Positions 35,499 through 44,870 of a stretch of DNA of 64,000 nucleotides are shown in pieces; within the stretch, counting starts at the first letter, position 1; the number at the start of each line of letters is the position of its first letter. The notes under the pieces are model-generated. The model ran no database searches and was not told the DNA's origin. It was given only the letters and a program-made list of their open reading frames with translations. The stretch covers positions 1 through 64,000 of the forward strand of contig NZ_BJZP01000026.1 in NCBI RefSeq assembly GCF_007992095.1, written 5' to 3'. The stretch is from Paenirhizobium naphthalenivorans. GTDB lineage: Bacteria; Pseudomonadota; Alphaproteobacteria; Rhizobiales; Rhizobiaceae. Position numbers and translations under genes: made by a program.

Positions 35499-37028
35499 AT
35501 GAACATTCACGATCAGTCGGCGGTAATCGCCTTCTTGAGCGCTCCTGAGAGTTATGGGGAAGCGGGCGCAGTGAAGATCATCGAGACCCATATTTCGCTG
35601 GTCTTTCTGATCGACGGCCGCGCCTACAAGTTGAAGCGCGCCGTCAAGCTGCCCTATGTCGACTTTTCCACCTACGCGCTGCGACTGCATTATTGCCACC
35701 GCGAGGTCGAACTCAACGGCCGCGCCACGCCCGACCTCTATCTCGGCATCCGCCACATCACGCGTGAAGCAGACGGCACGCTCGTCTTCGACGGTAAGGG
35801 CGAGCCGCTCGACGTCGTGGTAGAGATGAACCGCTTTGCCCAGCATGACCTGTTCGACCGCATGGCGACCGAAGGCAAGTTCGATGCAACGCTCATGGAG
35901 GCGACAGCCCGGATGATCGCGGCCGTCCATGCCGACGCCCCGGTGGTCCGCGCCGGCAGTGGCTCCGCCAATATGGCCGGCGTGCTGGAGATCAATGCGG
36001 CAGGCTTCGCCACCAGCCATGTTTTCGAACCGCAGGCCATAGCCCGGTTGAACGAAGCCTTCCGTACCTCGTGGGCGCAATGGGCCACGCTGATGGATCA
36101 ACGGGAGAACGAGGGCAAGGTGCGGCTATGCCATGGCGACCTGCACCTGCGAAACCTGTTCGACAGCCCTGCCGGGCCGCGCATGTTCGACTGCATCGAT
36201 TTCAACGACCAGATCGCGACGATCGACATTCTCTACGACCTCGCCTTTCTGTTGATGGACCTCTGGCATCGCGGTTTCCCGGATTTCGCCAACATCGTCG
36301 TCAACCGCTACCTCGACATCAGTCGTGACGACGAGGGTTTCGCTCTCCTGCCCTTCTTCATGGCGGTCCGGGCAGCCGTTCGCGCCCATGTGACCGGCAC
36401 CCAGATCGAGGAGGGAAACGACCCCGACGGCAAGCTGACGCAAGACGCCAAGGCCTATTTCGACTTCGCCGCATCGCTGCTTGTGCAAGGCGCACCTCGA
36501 CTGGTGGCCATCGGCGGCCTGAGCGGTTCCGGTAAGTCGACGCTCGCCGACCGGCTCGCCCCGCGGCTTGCCGGACCGCCAGGCGCCCGCCTGATCGAGA
36601 GCGACCGCATCCGCAAGGCGATGTTCGGCGTCGCGGCCAACGAACGGCTGCCGCTTGAGGCCTACCGTCCAGATGTTTCGGCGAAAGTCTATTCGACAAT
36701 GGCCGACTTGGCCCGGCTGGTGATTGCCGGCGGCGGCACCGTCGTCGTTAATGCGGTGTTCGACCGGACCGACGACCGCAACGCCATCCGGGCGGTCGCT
36801 GAGCAACTGCACGTACCTTTCACCGGCCTCTGGCTGGAGGCTGGCGCCAGCACCCTGCAATCGCGCATTGCATCAAGACCGAAGGGTCAATCCGACGCGA
36901 CACTTGATGTGCTTGAGAGGCAGCTGTCGAAGGACCTCGGGCCGATGGACTGGCACCGCGTCGATGCGGCCGGCACAATCGATGCCGTCCTTCTTGCCGC
37001 CGAAACATTTCTTCGCCAGCCATCCTAG
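35499..37028 (+). CDS. APH-like kinase fused to P-loop AAA_33 kinase (509 aa)
   Basis: Two domains. The N-terminal half (about 1-320) is an aminoglycoside-phosphotransferase-like kinase with catalytic CHGDLHLRNLF and CIDFND. The C-terminal half (about 335-509) is a P-loop kinase with Walker A GLSGSGKST and a later NAVFDRTDDRN. This architecture is common in proteobacteria, usually of unknown substrate. ATG 35499 follows GGGGAGGG and skips 37 codons of unsupported upstream frame. The gene converges with tonB so tightly that both stop codons lie in a shared CTAG (37025-37028). No pathway is suggested by the neighbours. Confidence 0.88.
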   Translation: MNIHDQSAVIAFLSAPESYGEAGAVKIIETHISLVFLIDGRAYKLKRAVKLPYVDFSTYALRLHYCHREVELNGRATPDLYLGIRHITREADGTLVFDGKGEPLDVVVEMNRFAQHDLFDRMATEGKFDATLMEATARMIAAVHADAPVVRAGSGSANMAGVLEINAAGFATSHVFEPQAIARLNEAFRTSWAQWATLMDQRENEGKVRLCHGDLHLRNLFDSPAGPRMFDCIDFNDQIATIDILYDLAFLLMDLWHRGFPDFANIVVNRYLDISRDDEGFALLPFFMAVRAAVRAHVTGTQIEEGNDPDGKLTQDAKAYFDFAASLLVQGAPRLVAIGGLSGSGKSTLADRLAPRLAGPPGARLIESDRIRKAMFGVAANERLPLEAYRPDVSAKVYSTMADLARLVIAGGGTVVVNAVFDRTDDRNAIRAVAEQLHVPFTGLWLEAGASTLQSRIASRPKGQSDATLDVLERQLSKDLGPMDWHRVDAAGTIDAVLLAAETFLRQPS

Positions 37029-37927
37029 CGCATATTGAAGCGCACCGGCGCGGTGATCGTCTTGCTCACACCCGGCGGCGGCGCTGGAACAGGAGAGGCG
37101 TGACGCACCATATCCAGAACGGCCTGATCCAGGCTCGCATGGCCGGACGAACGCGACAGCGAAACTGAAAGCACATTGCCACCGTCATCGATCCGAAACC
37201 GAACATAGACGGTTCCTTCCTCACGCTCGCGGCGCGCCTCCGACGGATAGCGCTTGCGGCGTTCCAGATGCGACATCAGGCGGGACTGCCATTTGGCGGG
37301 GCTGACATTCCGACCGCCTCCATCGCTTGTCGCCTTCGCCGCGGTGCGATCTGCTTGCTCAATCTCGGCCTTGGCCTTGCGTGCCGCTTGGGATGCCGGC
37401 GGCGGAGGCTGCCGCTTGGCGACCGGCTTCGCCTCGACCTTCTTCTTGGGCCTCTCCACATTCAACCGGGGCGGGCGCATGACGGGAATGGGCACGACCA
37501 TGTTTTCCAGCTGCGCCAACGCCATCTGCTCAAGAGGAGCGGTTTCATCGACCGGCGGCGGCTCGGGTTCGAGCGGGGGCGGTTCTGTGACTGGCTCCAC
37601 GACCTCTTCGACCGAAAGTTCCGGCAGCGGCTCGGGTTCCACGATCGGCGTCAACTCCGGCTGGTGCGAAGCCGTCTTCACCTCATCCGCATCGAGCTGA
37701 TCAGGGACGATCTGCTTTTCCTCGGTCACATCCACCACGGGCTCGGGCGCCAACTCAATCATGATCGCCGCCGGCGGTGCGGCATCGGCAGCCACTATCT
37801 CCGGCTGCTGCATCAGCAAAGCGACAGCACCGGCATGGGCCGCGGCCACACAGACGGCCGCAGTCGACCAAAGCAGAAGCTCACCGACCGCCCTGCCCTT
37901 GGAGCGTTCAATCGGATCGCGGGTCAT
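37025..37927 (-). CDS. tonB: TonB energy transducer (300 aa)
   Basis: Periplasm-spanning protein carrying energy from ExbB-ExbD to outer-membrane receptors. It has one N-terminal membrane helix (about residues 15-37, with a histidine as in TonB), a long proline/glutamate-rich stretch (about 65-140) that crosses the periplasm, a basic region, and the C-terminal TonB domain (about 215-300, with YPSEARREREEGTVYVRFRI). Its ATG overlaps the exbD stop by four bases (ATGA). It is last in exbB-exbD-tonB and shares stop-codon bases with the convergent kinase gene. Likely iron- or haem-uptake related. Confidence 0.93.
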   Translation of the reverse strand: MTRDPIERSKGRAVGELLLWSTAAVCVAAAHAGAVALLMQQPEIVAADAAPPAAIMIELAPEPVVDVTEEKQIVPDQLDADEVKTASHQPELTPIVEPEPLPELSVEEVVEPVTEPPPLEPEPPPVDETAPLEQMALAQLENMVVPIPVMRPPRLNVERPKKKVEAKPVAKRQPPPPASQAARKAKAEIEQADRTAAKATSDGGGRNVSPAKWQSRLMSHLERRKRYPSEARREREEGTVYVRFRIDDGGNVLSVSLSRSSGHASLDQAVLDMVRHASPVPAPPPGVSKTITAPVRFNMR

Positions 37928-38400
37928 TGCGGTGTCCCTTGCACCGGAGATTCCACACCCGGCGAGAGTTGTGACGACGCCAAGGTCTCAAGCCCGACCA
38001 GGGCGATCTTCAGATACCCCGCATCGCGCAACAGGTTCATCACCTCCATGAAGGCGCCATATTCTACCGCCTTGTCAGCGCGCAGGAAGATCCGCTTATC
38101 CCTGTTGCCCTTGGTCAGACGGTCGATATCGGCCCCCAATGTCCCGCGCGCCACTGTCTCATTGCCGATCGACAGGCTCATATCTTCCTTCAGCGTGACA
38201 TAGACAGGCTCATCAGGGCGTTCCACCGGTTTCGAGGTGGAGGCGGGTAGGTCGACACTCACATCGACGGTCGCGAGCGGCGCGGCCACCATGAAGATGA
38301 TCAGCAGAACGAGCATCACATCGATGAACGGCGTGACGTTGATCTCGTGGTTTTCCGCCAGATCGTCGCCGGAGTGGTTTTCTCGGATGCCACCAGCCAT
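37924..38400 (-). CDS. exbD: TonB-system transport protein ExbD (158 aa)
   Basis: Partner of ExbB in the proton channel energising TonB. A single N-terminal membrane helix contains the essential aspartate, Asp27 in NVTPFIDVMLVLLIIF, matching Asp25 of E. coli ExbD, and a periplasmic domain follows. Five bases separate it from the exbB stop and four bases overlap tonB, so the three genes are one operon. Length is slightly over the E. coli protein because of a polar C-terminal tail. Confidence 0.95.
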   Translation of the reverse strand: MAGGIRENHSGDDLAENHEINVTPFIDVMLVLLIIFMVAAPLATVDVSVDLPASTSKPVERPDEPVYVTLKEDMSLSIGNETVARGTLGADIDRLTKGNRDKRIFLRADKAVEYGAFMEVMNLLRDAGYLKIALVGLETLASSQLSPGVESPVQGTPQ

Positions 38401-38405
38401 TCCCG

Positions 38406-39419
38406 CTACTCCGCAGCAAACGCCAAAGCGGCGGCTTTGGCACCGTGGCGGACCGTGCGATAGTCGAGGTCACGGCTGATCAACCGCTCGATGCCAGCCG
38501 CAGCGTCACCCAGTAACTGCCGATAAGCGGTCACCGAGCGGGCAAGAACATTATAGATGATGACGGCGGGGATCGCTGCGACCAGACCGATGGCCGTGGC
38601 CAACAGCGCTTCTGCTATGCCCGGAGCGACGATGGCCAGATTGGTCGTCTGGGATTCGGAGATGCCGATAAAGGAATTCATGATCCCCCAGACTGTGCCG
38701 AACAGACCCACGAATGGTGCGGTCGAACCGATCGTCGCCAGCACGCCGGTACCCTTGGCGATATGGCGACCCGCGCGAACCTCGATGCGCGCGAGTGCCG
38801 AGGCGACGCGTTCCTTGACGCCCTCGCCGCCAGCCTGATCGATGGCCGCGTCCGAAAGTCGGATTTCCTCGCCAGCGCTGCTCAGCATCGATACGACGAC
38901 TCCGCCACGGCCCGCCATGTCGGCCAGCGCGCGCTCAAGCGTATGCGCCTTAAGAACGACGTTCAGGCCTCGTGTCGTCCGAACCCGGGCACCGGCGAGT
39001 TGCAGCGTCTTGGCAAGCCAAACGGTCCAGGTAACGAGCGAGGCGAAGGCGAGCGACACCATCACCGCCTTGACGACCCAGTCGGCGGCCATGAACATAC
39101 CGAGCGGCGAGAGATTGTGCGGTAAATCCAGGCGAGAAAAGCCTTCGTCCGTTGCTGATTCCCCAACCATCGGCGCAGCGGCCGCCTGCTCAGCCACCAC
39201 CGGAGAAAGAGCCGTTGCCGGCATGGATTCAGGCGTTGCCGAAGGCGGTTCGCTCAAGGCGGGCGCAAATGGTCGAACCGAGGCCGGAGCGGCGGATGAG
39301 GTCGAGACGACGGGCGCGATCATGGCCGGCTCCTGCGCAAAACACGCGACAGGGGCGAGAACCAGAAAACCGGTCAGCGCGAGGCCCTTGATGCAGAGCT
39401 GCGAATGACGAAGATACAC
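38406..39419 (-). CDS. exbB: TonB-system proton channel protein ExbB, with N-terminal extension (337 aa)
   Basis: Three-helix MotA/TolQ/ExbB channel protein. A signal-like hydrophobic start (about residues 10-28, ending CFAQEP) is followed by an alanine/proline-rich extension of about 70 residues and then the normal ExbB core (WVVKAVMVSLAFASLVTW, VLATIGSTAPFVGLFGTVWGIM, AEALLATAIGLVAAIPAV). The GTG at 39419 is chosen because AAGGAG lies just upstream; the frame is open to 39542 but that would cross the promoter. The extended form is common in alphaproteobacteria. First gene of exbB-exbD-tonB. Confidence 0.92.
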   Translation of the reverse strand: MYLRHSQLCIKGLALTGFLVLAPVACFAQEPAMIAPVVSTSSAAPASVRPFAPALSEPPSATPESMPATALSPVVAEQAAAAPMVGESATDEGFSRLDLPHNLSPLGMFMAADWVVKAVMVSLAFASLVTWTVWLAKTLQLAGARVRTTRGLNVVLKAHTLERALADMAGRGGVVVSMLSSAGEEIRLSDAAIDQAGGEGVKERVASALARIEVRAGRHIAKGTGVLATIGSTAPFVGLFGTVWGIMNSFIGISESQTTNLAIVAPGIAEALLATAIGLVAAIPAVIIYNVLARSVTAYRQLLGDAAAGIERLISRDLDYRTVRHGAKAAALAFAAE

Positions 39420-39497
39420 TGGGAGCTCCTTTTTCTGGTGACAGGTCCCGATAGACCGCCGCAGACTTTGCCCACCGGTATCGCGACGCCGCCCTTG

Positions 39498-39526
39498 TCG
39501 ATAAATAACTTGAGTTATTTTGACAA
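39498..39526 (-). promoter_or_regulatory. exbB promoter with an embedded operator-like palindrome
   Basis: On the minus strand a -35-like TTGTCA (39526-39521) is followed 17 bases later by a -10-like TATCGA. The spacer is filled by the 18-base palindrome AAATAACT-TG-AGTTATTT (39503-39520). Placement between -35 and -10 suits a repressor, and an iron-responsive one (Irr, RirA or Fur/Mur type) is likely for a TonB operon, though it is not an exact match to a consensus I can state. Confidence 0.55.
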
Positions 39527-39653
39527 GTATTAAGCACCCCATCGGTCAAAAAAAGTTGAATGCGAAACGAAAGATTAGTGACGAACTTCCCAAGGAATCG
39601 CAGGTCCAGGCGATTCCGGCGGTCCGCAACGGACGAGAACTACGGAGGGGGGG

Positions 39654-40589
39654 CTACTCGCCGAGATCCGTCGACTTGCGTGAGGCCTTGACCGGCTTTT
39701 CCTGACGAAACTCGCGTATGACCAGACCAAACAGTGCCTCGGCGGGCGGACTGAGCGGAATGCCCTTGCGCGTGATGATGCCGATCGTGCGCGCGACGGA
39801 AGGATTACGGATCGGCACGGCGACGATTTCGGTGGCCCGACTCCCTTCAAGGGCGAACTCCGGGAGAACCGTCAAGCCGAGCCCCGCCTGCACCATGTTG
39901 ATGGCAGTCGCGATATGGCGCACTTCGTAGCGCCACAACAGGCTCTCCCGGCGACTGCCAAGCGCATCGTCAATCAGGATACGGTTTCCAGTGAGTGTGC
40001 CAATGCGGATCAGCGGCTCCCCCTCGAGATCCTGCCAGGTTGCAGTTTCGCCCTTGGCCAGTGGATGGCTCTTGGGACAGGCAAGGACGAAGGCCTCCTT
40101 GAAGAGTGGTGTGATCTCGAGATCCATCGCCATCGACGAGACGATGGAAATTCCGAATTCCACCTCGCCCTTGCGAAGATGGTCGATGATCTCGGAGGCC
40201 GAGTGATCGAGAATCCGCACACGGACATCGCGGTATTCATCGAGAAAGCCACCGAGAATTCCCGGTAGGTAGATTGATGCCACTGTCGGCAGGCAAGCGA
40301 TCGAAATATGTTCCTGCCGTTCTCTGCCGCGCAATCGCAACTGCTCGAACGACGAGGTGATCTCCTCCATGATACGTCGCGCCTTGGGCAGCAATTCGAC
40401 CCCGGTCGGCGTCAAGGCCACTTGGCGTGTCGTACGCGCCAGAAGTTTCAGTCCAAGATCGTCCTCGAGCTTCTTCATCCTGTGGCTGAGAGCCGTCTGA
40501 GAAAGATTGAGGTGGGCGGCCGCCCGGTGAAAGCTGCCGCGATCGGCAATGCACAAAAAGGCCTCCAGGCCGAGAAAGTCGACGCGCAT
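39654..40589 (-). CDS. LysR-family transcriptional regulator, divergent from ppsA (311 aa)
   Basis: LysR regulator with the winged helix at residues 4-63 (FLCIADRGSFHRAAAHLNLSQTALSHRM) and the effector domain after residue 90 (ISIACLPTVASIYLPGIL, VEFGISIVSS, GLGLTVLPEFAL). Its ATG at 40589 is 308 bases from the divergent ppsA start, so ppsA is the plausible target besides itself. It belongs to the CynR/CysB-like broad group rather than to the GcvA-like pair elsewhere in this window. The effector is unknown. Confidence 0.9.
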   Translation of the reverse strand: MRVDFLGLEAFLCIADRGSFHRAAAHLNLSQTALSHRMKKLEDDLGLKLLARTTRQVALTPTGVELLPKARRIMEEITSSFEQLRLRGRERQEHISIACLPTVASIYLPGILGGFLDEYRDVRVRILDHSASEIIDHLRKGEVEFGISIVSSMAMDLEITPLFKEAFVLACPKSHPLAKGETATWQDLEGEPLIRIGTLTGNRILIDDALGSRRESLLWRYEVRHIATAINMVQAGLGLTVLPEFALEGSRATEIVAVPIRNPSVARTIGIITRKGIPLSPPAEALFGLVIREFRQEKPVKASRKSTDLGE

Positions 40590-40896
40590 GAAACAGCTGT
40601 TCCTTTAATGAATCCTATGAATGAATACTGCTGGAAATTGAATCTGATTCAAGCGTTTAAGCGAGGGCGCCTTCAAGAGCGGACGCAACCATTGAGCGCA
40701 GTCACCGCCAGCGTATGCCGAAGCCGGCGCGGAACAAACACCGAAGGCGCCGTCAAGCGAGCGAGGCCCGGAAGGCTGCATTCACAGGCCCGTTTGATTA
40801 TTGTCAAAGCACGGTGACAAAGCGGTGCTTATAGTTGAGAACATTATAGTCGTTTCAAGCGATCCATCACAAAAGACATTATCCGGGAGAATTCTC
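40590..40896. other. Divergent intergenic region between lysR and ppsA
   Basis: A gap of 307 bases with no supported gene. It is AT-richer near both ends. The ppsA side carries TTGTCA (40801-40806) and, further on, TATAGT and CATTAT elements that could serve promoters, and a GTGACAAAGCGGTGC-like stretch; spacing is not ideal for any single pair. LysR-type T-N11-A sites are probable but not unique by eye. Confidence 0.35.
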
Positions 40897-43293
40897 ATGT
40901 CCGCAGTGCAGCAGTCCATCGCATGGTTTGAAACACTGGGGCGCCATGACGTTCCCCGAGTCGGCGGCAAGAATGCCTCGCTCGGCGAAATGGTCCAGAC
41001 GCTCGAGGCCAAGGGCATTCGGGTTCCACCAGGCTTCGCCACCACATCCGACGCCTATTGGAACTATGTGTCGGCGAACAAGCTCAAGGACCGCATGACC
41101 GACTTCATCGCCGAGTGGGAGGCGGGCAAGGCGACGCTCGCTGAAACCGGACTGGCGATCCGCAACATCTTCCTCAAGGGCGACTGGCCGGCCGAGATGG
41201 AGTCCGAGATCCGCACCGCCTACCGAGAGCTATCCAGCCGCGCCGGGGTGGACGAGGTCGAGGTGGCCGTGCGTTCCAGCGCAACCGCCGAGGATCTGCC
41301 GGATGCCAGCTTTGCTGGCCAGCAGGAGACTTTCCTCAACATCCGGGGCGAAACCGCGCTGATTGACGCCTGCCGCCGCTGCTACGCCTCGCTCTTCACC
41401 GACCGCGCGATCAGCTACCGCAAGACCAAGGGCTTCGATCATATGAAGGTGGCGCTGTCGATCGGCGTACAGCAGATGGTGCGCTCCGACATCGGCGGTT
41501 CCGGCGTGATGTTCTCGATCGACACCGAAACCGGCTTCGACAAGGTCGTGCTGATCAATGCTGCCTGGGGGCTCGGCGAAAATGTCGTGCAGGGGGCGGT
41601 CGACCCGGACGAATACCAAGTGTTCAAGCCTTTGCTCGACAATAGGGCGCTTTCGCCGATCATCGAGAAAAAGAAGGGCGCCAAGGACATCAAGATGATC
41701 TATGCCGTCGGAGATAACCCGACGCGCAACGTCCCGACCTCCAAGGTCGAGCGGGCTGCTTGGGTGCTGAGCGACCGGGAGATCGTCGAACTCGCCCGCT
41801 GGGCGACAACCATTGAACAGCACTACGGCTGCCCGATGGACATGGAATGGGCGCGTGACGGCAACACAGGCGATATGTTCATCGTCCAGGCCCGCCCGGA
41901 AACGGTTCAGGCGCGGCGTGATGTCGGCGCCTTCAAATCCTATACCATCCATAAAAAGGGTAAGATCCTGACCAAGGGTCTGTCGATCGGCGATGCCATC
42001 GCCAGCGGGCAGGTTTGCCTGATCGAAAGCGCCAAGGACATCGATCAGTTCGTCGATGGCTCGATCCTCGTCACGCAAACCACCGACCCGGACTGGGTGC
42101 CGATCATGAAACGCGCCGCGGCCATCATCACCGACCATGGCGGGCGTACGTCACATGCCGCTATCGTCAGCCGTGAACTCGGCCTGCCCGCCGTCGTCGG
42201 CAGCGGCAACGCGACCGAGATTCTGCACACTGGCCAGGAAGTGACCATCTCCTGCGCCGAGGGTGACGAAGGCTTCGTTTATGAGGGCATCGCTGATTTC
42301 TCGGTCGAGAAGCTTGATGTTACCGGTCTGCCGGCGACCAAGACCGCGGTCATGCTGAACTTGGCCAACCCTGGCTCCGCCTTTCGCTGGTGGCGCTTGC
42401 CGGCCGATGGCATCGGCCTTGCCCGCATGGAGTTCGTCGTGTCAAACGCCATCCGGGTGCATCCGATGGCACTCGTTCATTTCGACACATTGAAGGACGA
42501 AGAAGCCAAGGCCGAGATCGCCAAATTGACCGCCGGCTATGACAACAAGCCGGACTATTTCGTCGACAAGCTCGCGCTTGGACTGGGGAGGCTGGCCGCC
42601 GCCGTCTATCCGAAGCCTGTCATCATCCGCATGAGCGACTTCAAGACCAATGAATATGCCGGCCTCGTCGGCGGTGCCGAGTTCGAGCCTGCGGAAGAAA
42701 ACCCGATGATCGGCTTCCGTGGCGCATCGCGCTACTACTCGCCCCGTTACCGCGAGGGCTTTGCGCTCGAATGCCGTGCCATCAAGCGCCTGCGTGATGA
42801 AATGGGCTTCACCAACGTCGTCGTGATGATCCCATTCTGCCGCTCGGTCGGCGAGGCCGACAAGGTGCTTGGCGTCATGGCGGAGAACGGCCTGAAGCGC
42901 GGCGAGAACGGCCTGCAGATCTACGTGATGTGCGAGATCCCCTCGAATGTCATCTTGGCCGCCAAGTTCGCCGACCGCTTCGACGGCTTCTCAATCGGCT
43001 CGAACGACCTCACCCAGCTTACCCTCGGCGTCGATCGCGATTCGGGCGAACTCGCCGACCTGTTCGACGAGCAGGACGAGGCGGTCAAATGGATGATCGA
43101 GAAGGTCATTTCGGAGGCGAATAAGGCCGGCGCCAAGATCGGCCTGTGCGGTCAGGCACCGAGCGATCATCCAGAATTCGCCGAGTTTCTGGTCGATTGC
43201 GGCATCGACTCAATGTCAGTCAGCCCTGACAGTTTCATCGCCGTTAAGCAGATCGTCGCCAAGGCGGAAAAGGCCAAGGCTGGCCGCAGCTGA
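40897..43293 (+). CDS. ppsA: Phosphoenolpyruvate synthase (798 aa)
   Basis: Converts pyruvate and ATP to phosphoenolpyruvate, AMP and phosphate for gluconeogenesis. Domains run in the usual order: ATP-grasp N-terminal part (VGGKNASLGEM; VRSSATAEDLPDASFAGQQE is the start of the nucleotide-binding core), the swivelling phosphohistidine domain with His420 in GGRTSHAAIV, and the PEP/pyruvate-binding TIM barrel with SIGSNDLTQLTLG and GLCGQAPSDHPEF. ATG 40897 follows GGGAGA; the frame opens 32 codons earlier without support. The protein is PEP synthase rather than PPDK by length and motif. A LysR regulator is divergent. Confidence 0.95.
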   Translation: MSAVQQSIAWFETLGRHDVPRVGGKNASLGEMVQTLEAKGIRVPPGFATTSDAYWNYVSANKLKDRMTDFIAEWEAGKATLAETGLAIRNIFLKGDWPAEMESEIRTAYRELSSRAGVDEVEVAVRSSATAEDLPDASFAGQQETFLNIRGETALIDACRRCYASLFTDRAISYRKTKGFDHMKVALSIGVQQMVRSDIGGSGVMFSIDTETGFDKVVLINAAWGLGENVVQGAVDPDEYQVFKPLLDNRALSPIIEKKKGAKDIKMIYAVGDNPTRNVPTSKVERAAWVLSDREIVELARWATTIEQHYGCPMDMEWARDGNTGDMFIVQARPETVQARRDVGAFKSYTIHKKGKILTKGLSIGDAIASGQVCLIESAKDIDQFVDGSILVTQTTDPDWVPIMKRAAAIITDHGGRTSHAAIVSRELGLPAVVGSGNATEILHTGQEVTISCAEGDEGFVYEGIADFSVEKLDVTGLPATKTAVMLNLANPGSAFRWWRLPADGIGLARMEFVVSNAIRVHPMALVHFDTLKDEEAKAEIAKLTAGYDNKPDYFVDKLALGLGRLAAAVYPKPVIIRMSDFKTNEYAGLVGGAEFEPAEENPMIGFRGASRYYSPRYREGFALECRAIKRLRDEMGFTNVVVMIPFCRSVGEADKVLGVMAENGLKRGENGLQIYVMCEIPSNVILAAKFADRFDGFSIGSNDLTQLTLGVDRDSGELADLFDEQDEAVKWMIEKVISEANKAGAKIGLCGQAPSDHPEFAEFLVDCGIDSMSVSPDSFIAVKQIVAKAEKAKAGRS

Positions 43294-43311
43294 TTGCTCG
43301 CCCGGCCAGCC

Positions 43312-43343
43312 AATCGGCGCGGGGTTATTTTCCCGCGCCGATT
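43312..43343 (+). terminator. Strong hairpin after ppsA (terminator-like, no T run)
   Basis: AATCGGCGCGGG (43312-43323) pairs perfectly with CCCGCGCCGATT (43332-43343) around an AT-rich loop, 20 bases after the ppsA stop. The following bases are GATCCG rather than a T run, so it may stabilise the 3' end or need Rho. Confidence 0.5.
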
Positions 43344-43505
43344 GATCCGTGTCAAATAAGCCTATCATTATTGTTGTAGTCTGTTTTCGTCTATGGGCCG
43401 CTGAATGCGGACGATCGCTCGGCAGCTTTTATGCAGATCCAAGTAGCTTTTTCCAAGGCCATTCAGGCATCGGGCGTTTGAGCCCGCAATTTACGGGAGG
43501 GTACC

Positions 43506-44753
43506 ATGCGCAATTTGAAATCTCTTTTGACTGCAACTGCCATTTCGCTTCTGATGCTGCCAGTCGCTGGCCATGCCGGCGGCACCGTCGAGGTCCTGCA
43601 CTGGTGGACATCAGGTGGTGAAGCCAAGGCCGTAGGTACTTTGAAAGAAGCCTTCGAGAAGCAGGGTGGCAAGTGGGAAGACTCGCCAATCGCCGGCGGC
43701 GGTGGAGATGCCGCGATGACGGCACTTCGCGCCCGCGTTATGGCCGGCAATCCCCCGGCGGCTGTTCAGCTGAAGGGCCCCGGCATCCAGGAATGGGCCG
43801 AACAGGGCGTTCTGGCCGATGTCGAGGACGTGGCCAAGGCCGAGAAGTGGGACGATGTCCTGCCACCGTCCATGGCGGAGATTATGAAATACAAAGGCAA
43901 GTACGTCGCAGCTCCGGTCAACGTTCACCGGATTGACTGGATGTGGGTCAACCCCGCAGTACTCGCCAAGGTCGGAGCGGAAGTTCCCAAGACCTGGGAC
44001 GAATTCAACGCGGTCGCTGACAAGCTGAAGGCAGCCGGAATTACACCACTCGCCCATGGTGGACAACCTTGGCAGGATGCCACCGTATTCGAAACGATCG
44101 TGCTGAGCATGGGTGCCGACTTCTATCGCAAGGCGCTGATCGAGCTTGACCAGGAAGCCCTGACCGGGGAGACCATGGTCAAGGTCTTCGATCAGCTCCG
44201 CAAACTGCGTGGCGATGTCGATCCGGGCTTCTCCGGCCGCGACTGGAACCTCGCGACCGCTATGGTGATGAACGGCGAAGCCGCCTTCCAGATCATGGGC
44301 GACTGGGCCAAGGGCGAATTTCTCGCCGCCGGCAAGGTGCCGGGCAAGGACTTCATTTGCGCACCGACGCCCGGAAATGGCTTCAGCTTCAACACCGACA
44401 GCTTTGCCTTCTTCAAGGTCTCAGGCGCCGACCGCATCGAAGGTCAGAAGGTGTTGGCGAGCTTGATCATGTCGCCCGAGTTTCAGGAAACCTTCAACCT
44501 GGCTAAGGGCTCTATTCCGGCCCGGACCGACGTCAAGCTGGACAAGTTCGACAGCTGCGCCCTAAAGTCCCACGAGGACATGATCGCTGCTGTGAAGAAC
44601 AACACCTTCGTTCCCTCCATGGCCCATGAAATGGCGGTTCCGCGTACGGTACGGGGCGAGTTCCTCGACGTCATCACCAATTTCTTCAATTCGGAGATGA
44701 GTTCGGCCGATGCCGCCAAGGCCATGGGCGAAGCCGTGAAGCGCGCGCAGTAA
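43506..44753 (+). CDS. gtsA: Glucose/mannose-type ABC transporter substrate-binding protein (415 aa)
   Basis: Periplasmic sugar-binding protein with a cleaved signal peptide (about residues 1-24, ending VAGHAGG). It closely matches Pseudomonas GtsA in motif order: VEVLHWWTSGGE, AGGGGDAAMTALRARV, GNPPAAVQLKGP, APVNVHRIDWMWVNP and AHGGQPWQDATVFE, which supports glucose as a substrate. Ribosome-binding site CGGGAGGGTACC. First gene of a four-gene importer operon whose other members follow on the same strand. A 212-base gap and a hairpin separate it from ppsA, so it has its own promoter. Confidence 0.93.
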   Translation: MRNLKSLLTATAISLLMLPVAGHAGGTVEVLHWWTSGGEAKAVGTLKEAFEKQGGKWEDSPIAGGGGDAAMTALRARVMAGNPPAAVQLKGPGIQEWAEQGVLADVEDVAKAEKWDDVLPPSMAEIMKYKGKYVAAPVNVHRIDWMWVNPAVLAKVGAEVPKTWDEFNAVADKLKAAGITPLAHGGQPWQDATVFETIVLSMGADFYRKALIELDQEALTGETMVKVFDQLRKLRGDVDPGFSGRDWNLATAMVMNGEAAFQIMGDWAKGEFLAAGKVPGKDFICAPTPGNGFSFNTDSFAFFKVSGADRIEGQKVLASLIMSPEFQETFNLAKGSIPARTDVKLDKFDSCALKSHEDMIAAVKNNTFVPSMAHEMAVPRTVRGEFLDVITNFFNSEMSSADAAKAMGEAVKRAQ

Positions 44754-44870
44754 GGCATTTCCTCGATCGATGCCCACCGGGGTCCGGCCATGCCGGCCTC
44801 CGGTGCATCCCGCTTAGGGCGGCGCAGACCGCGGGTGGGTGATGAAGATAATGCGGGGAGGAGCCGAAGC

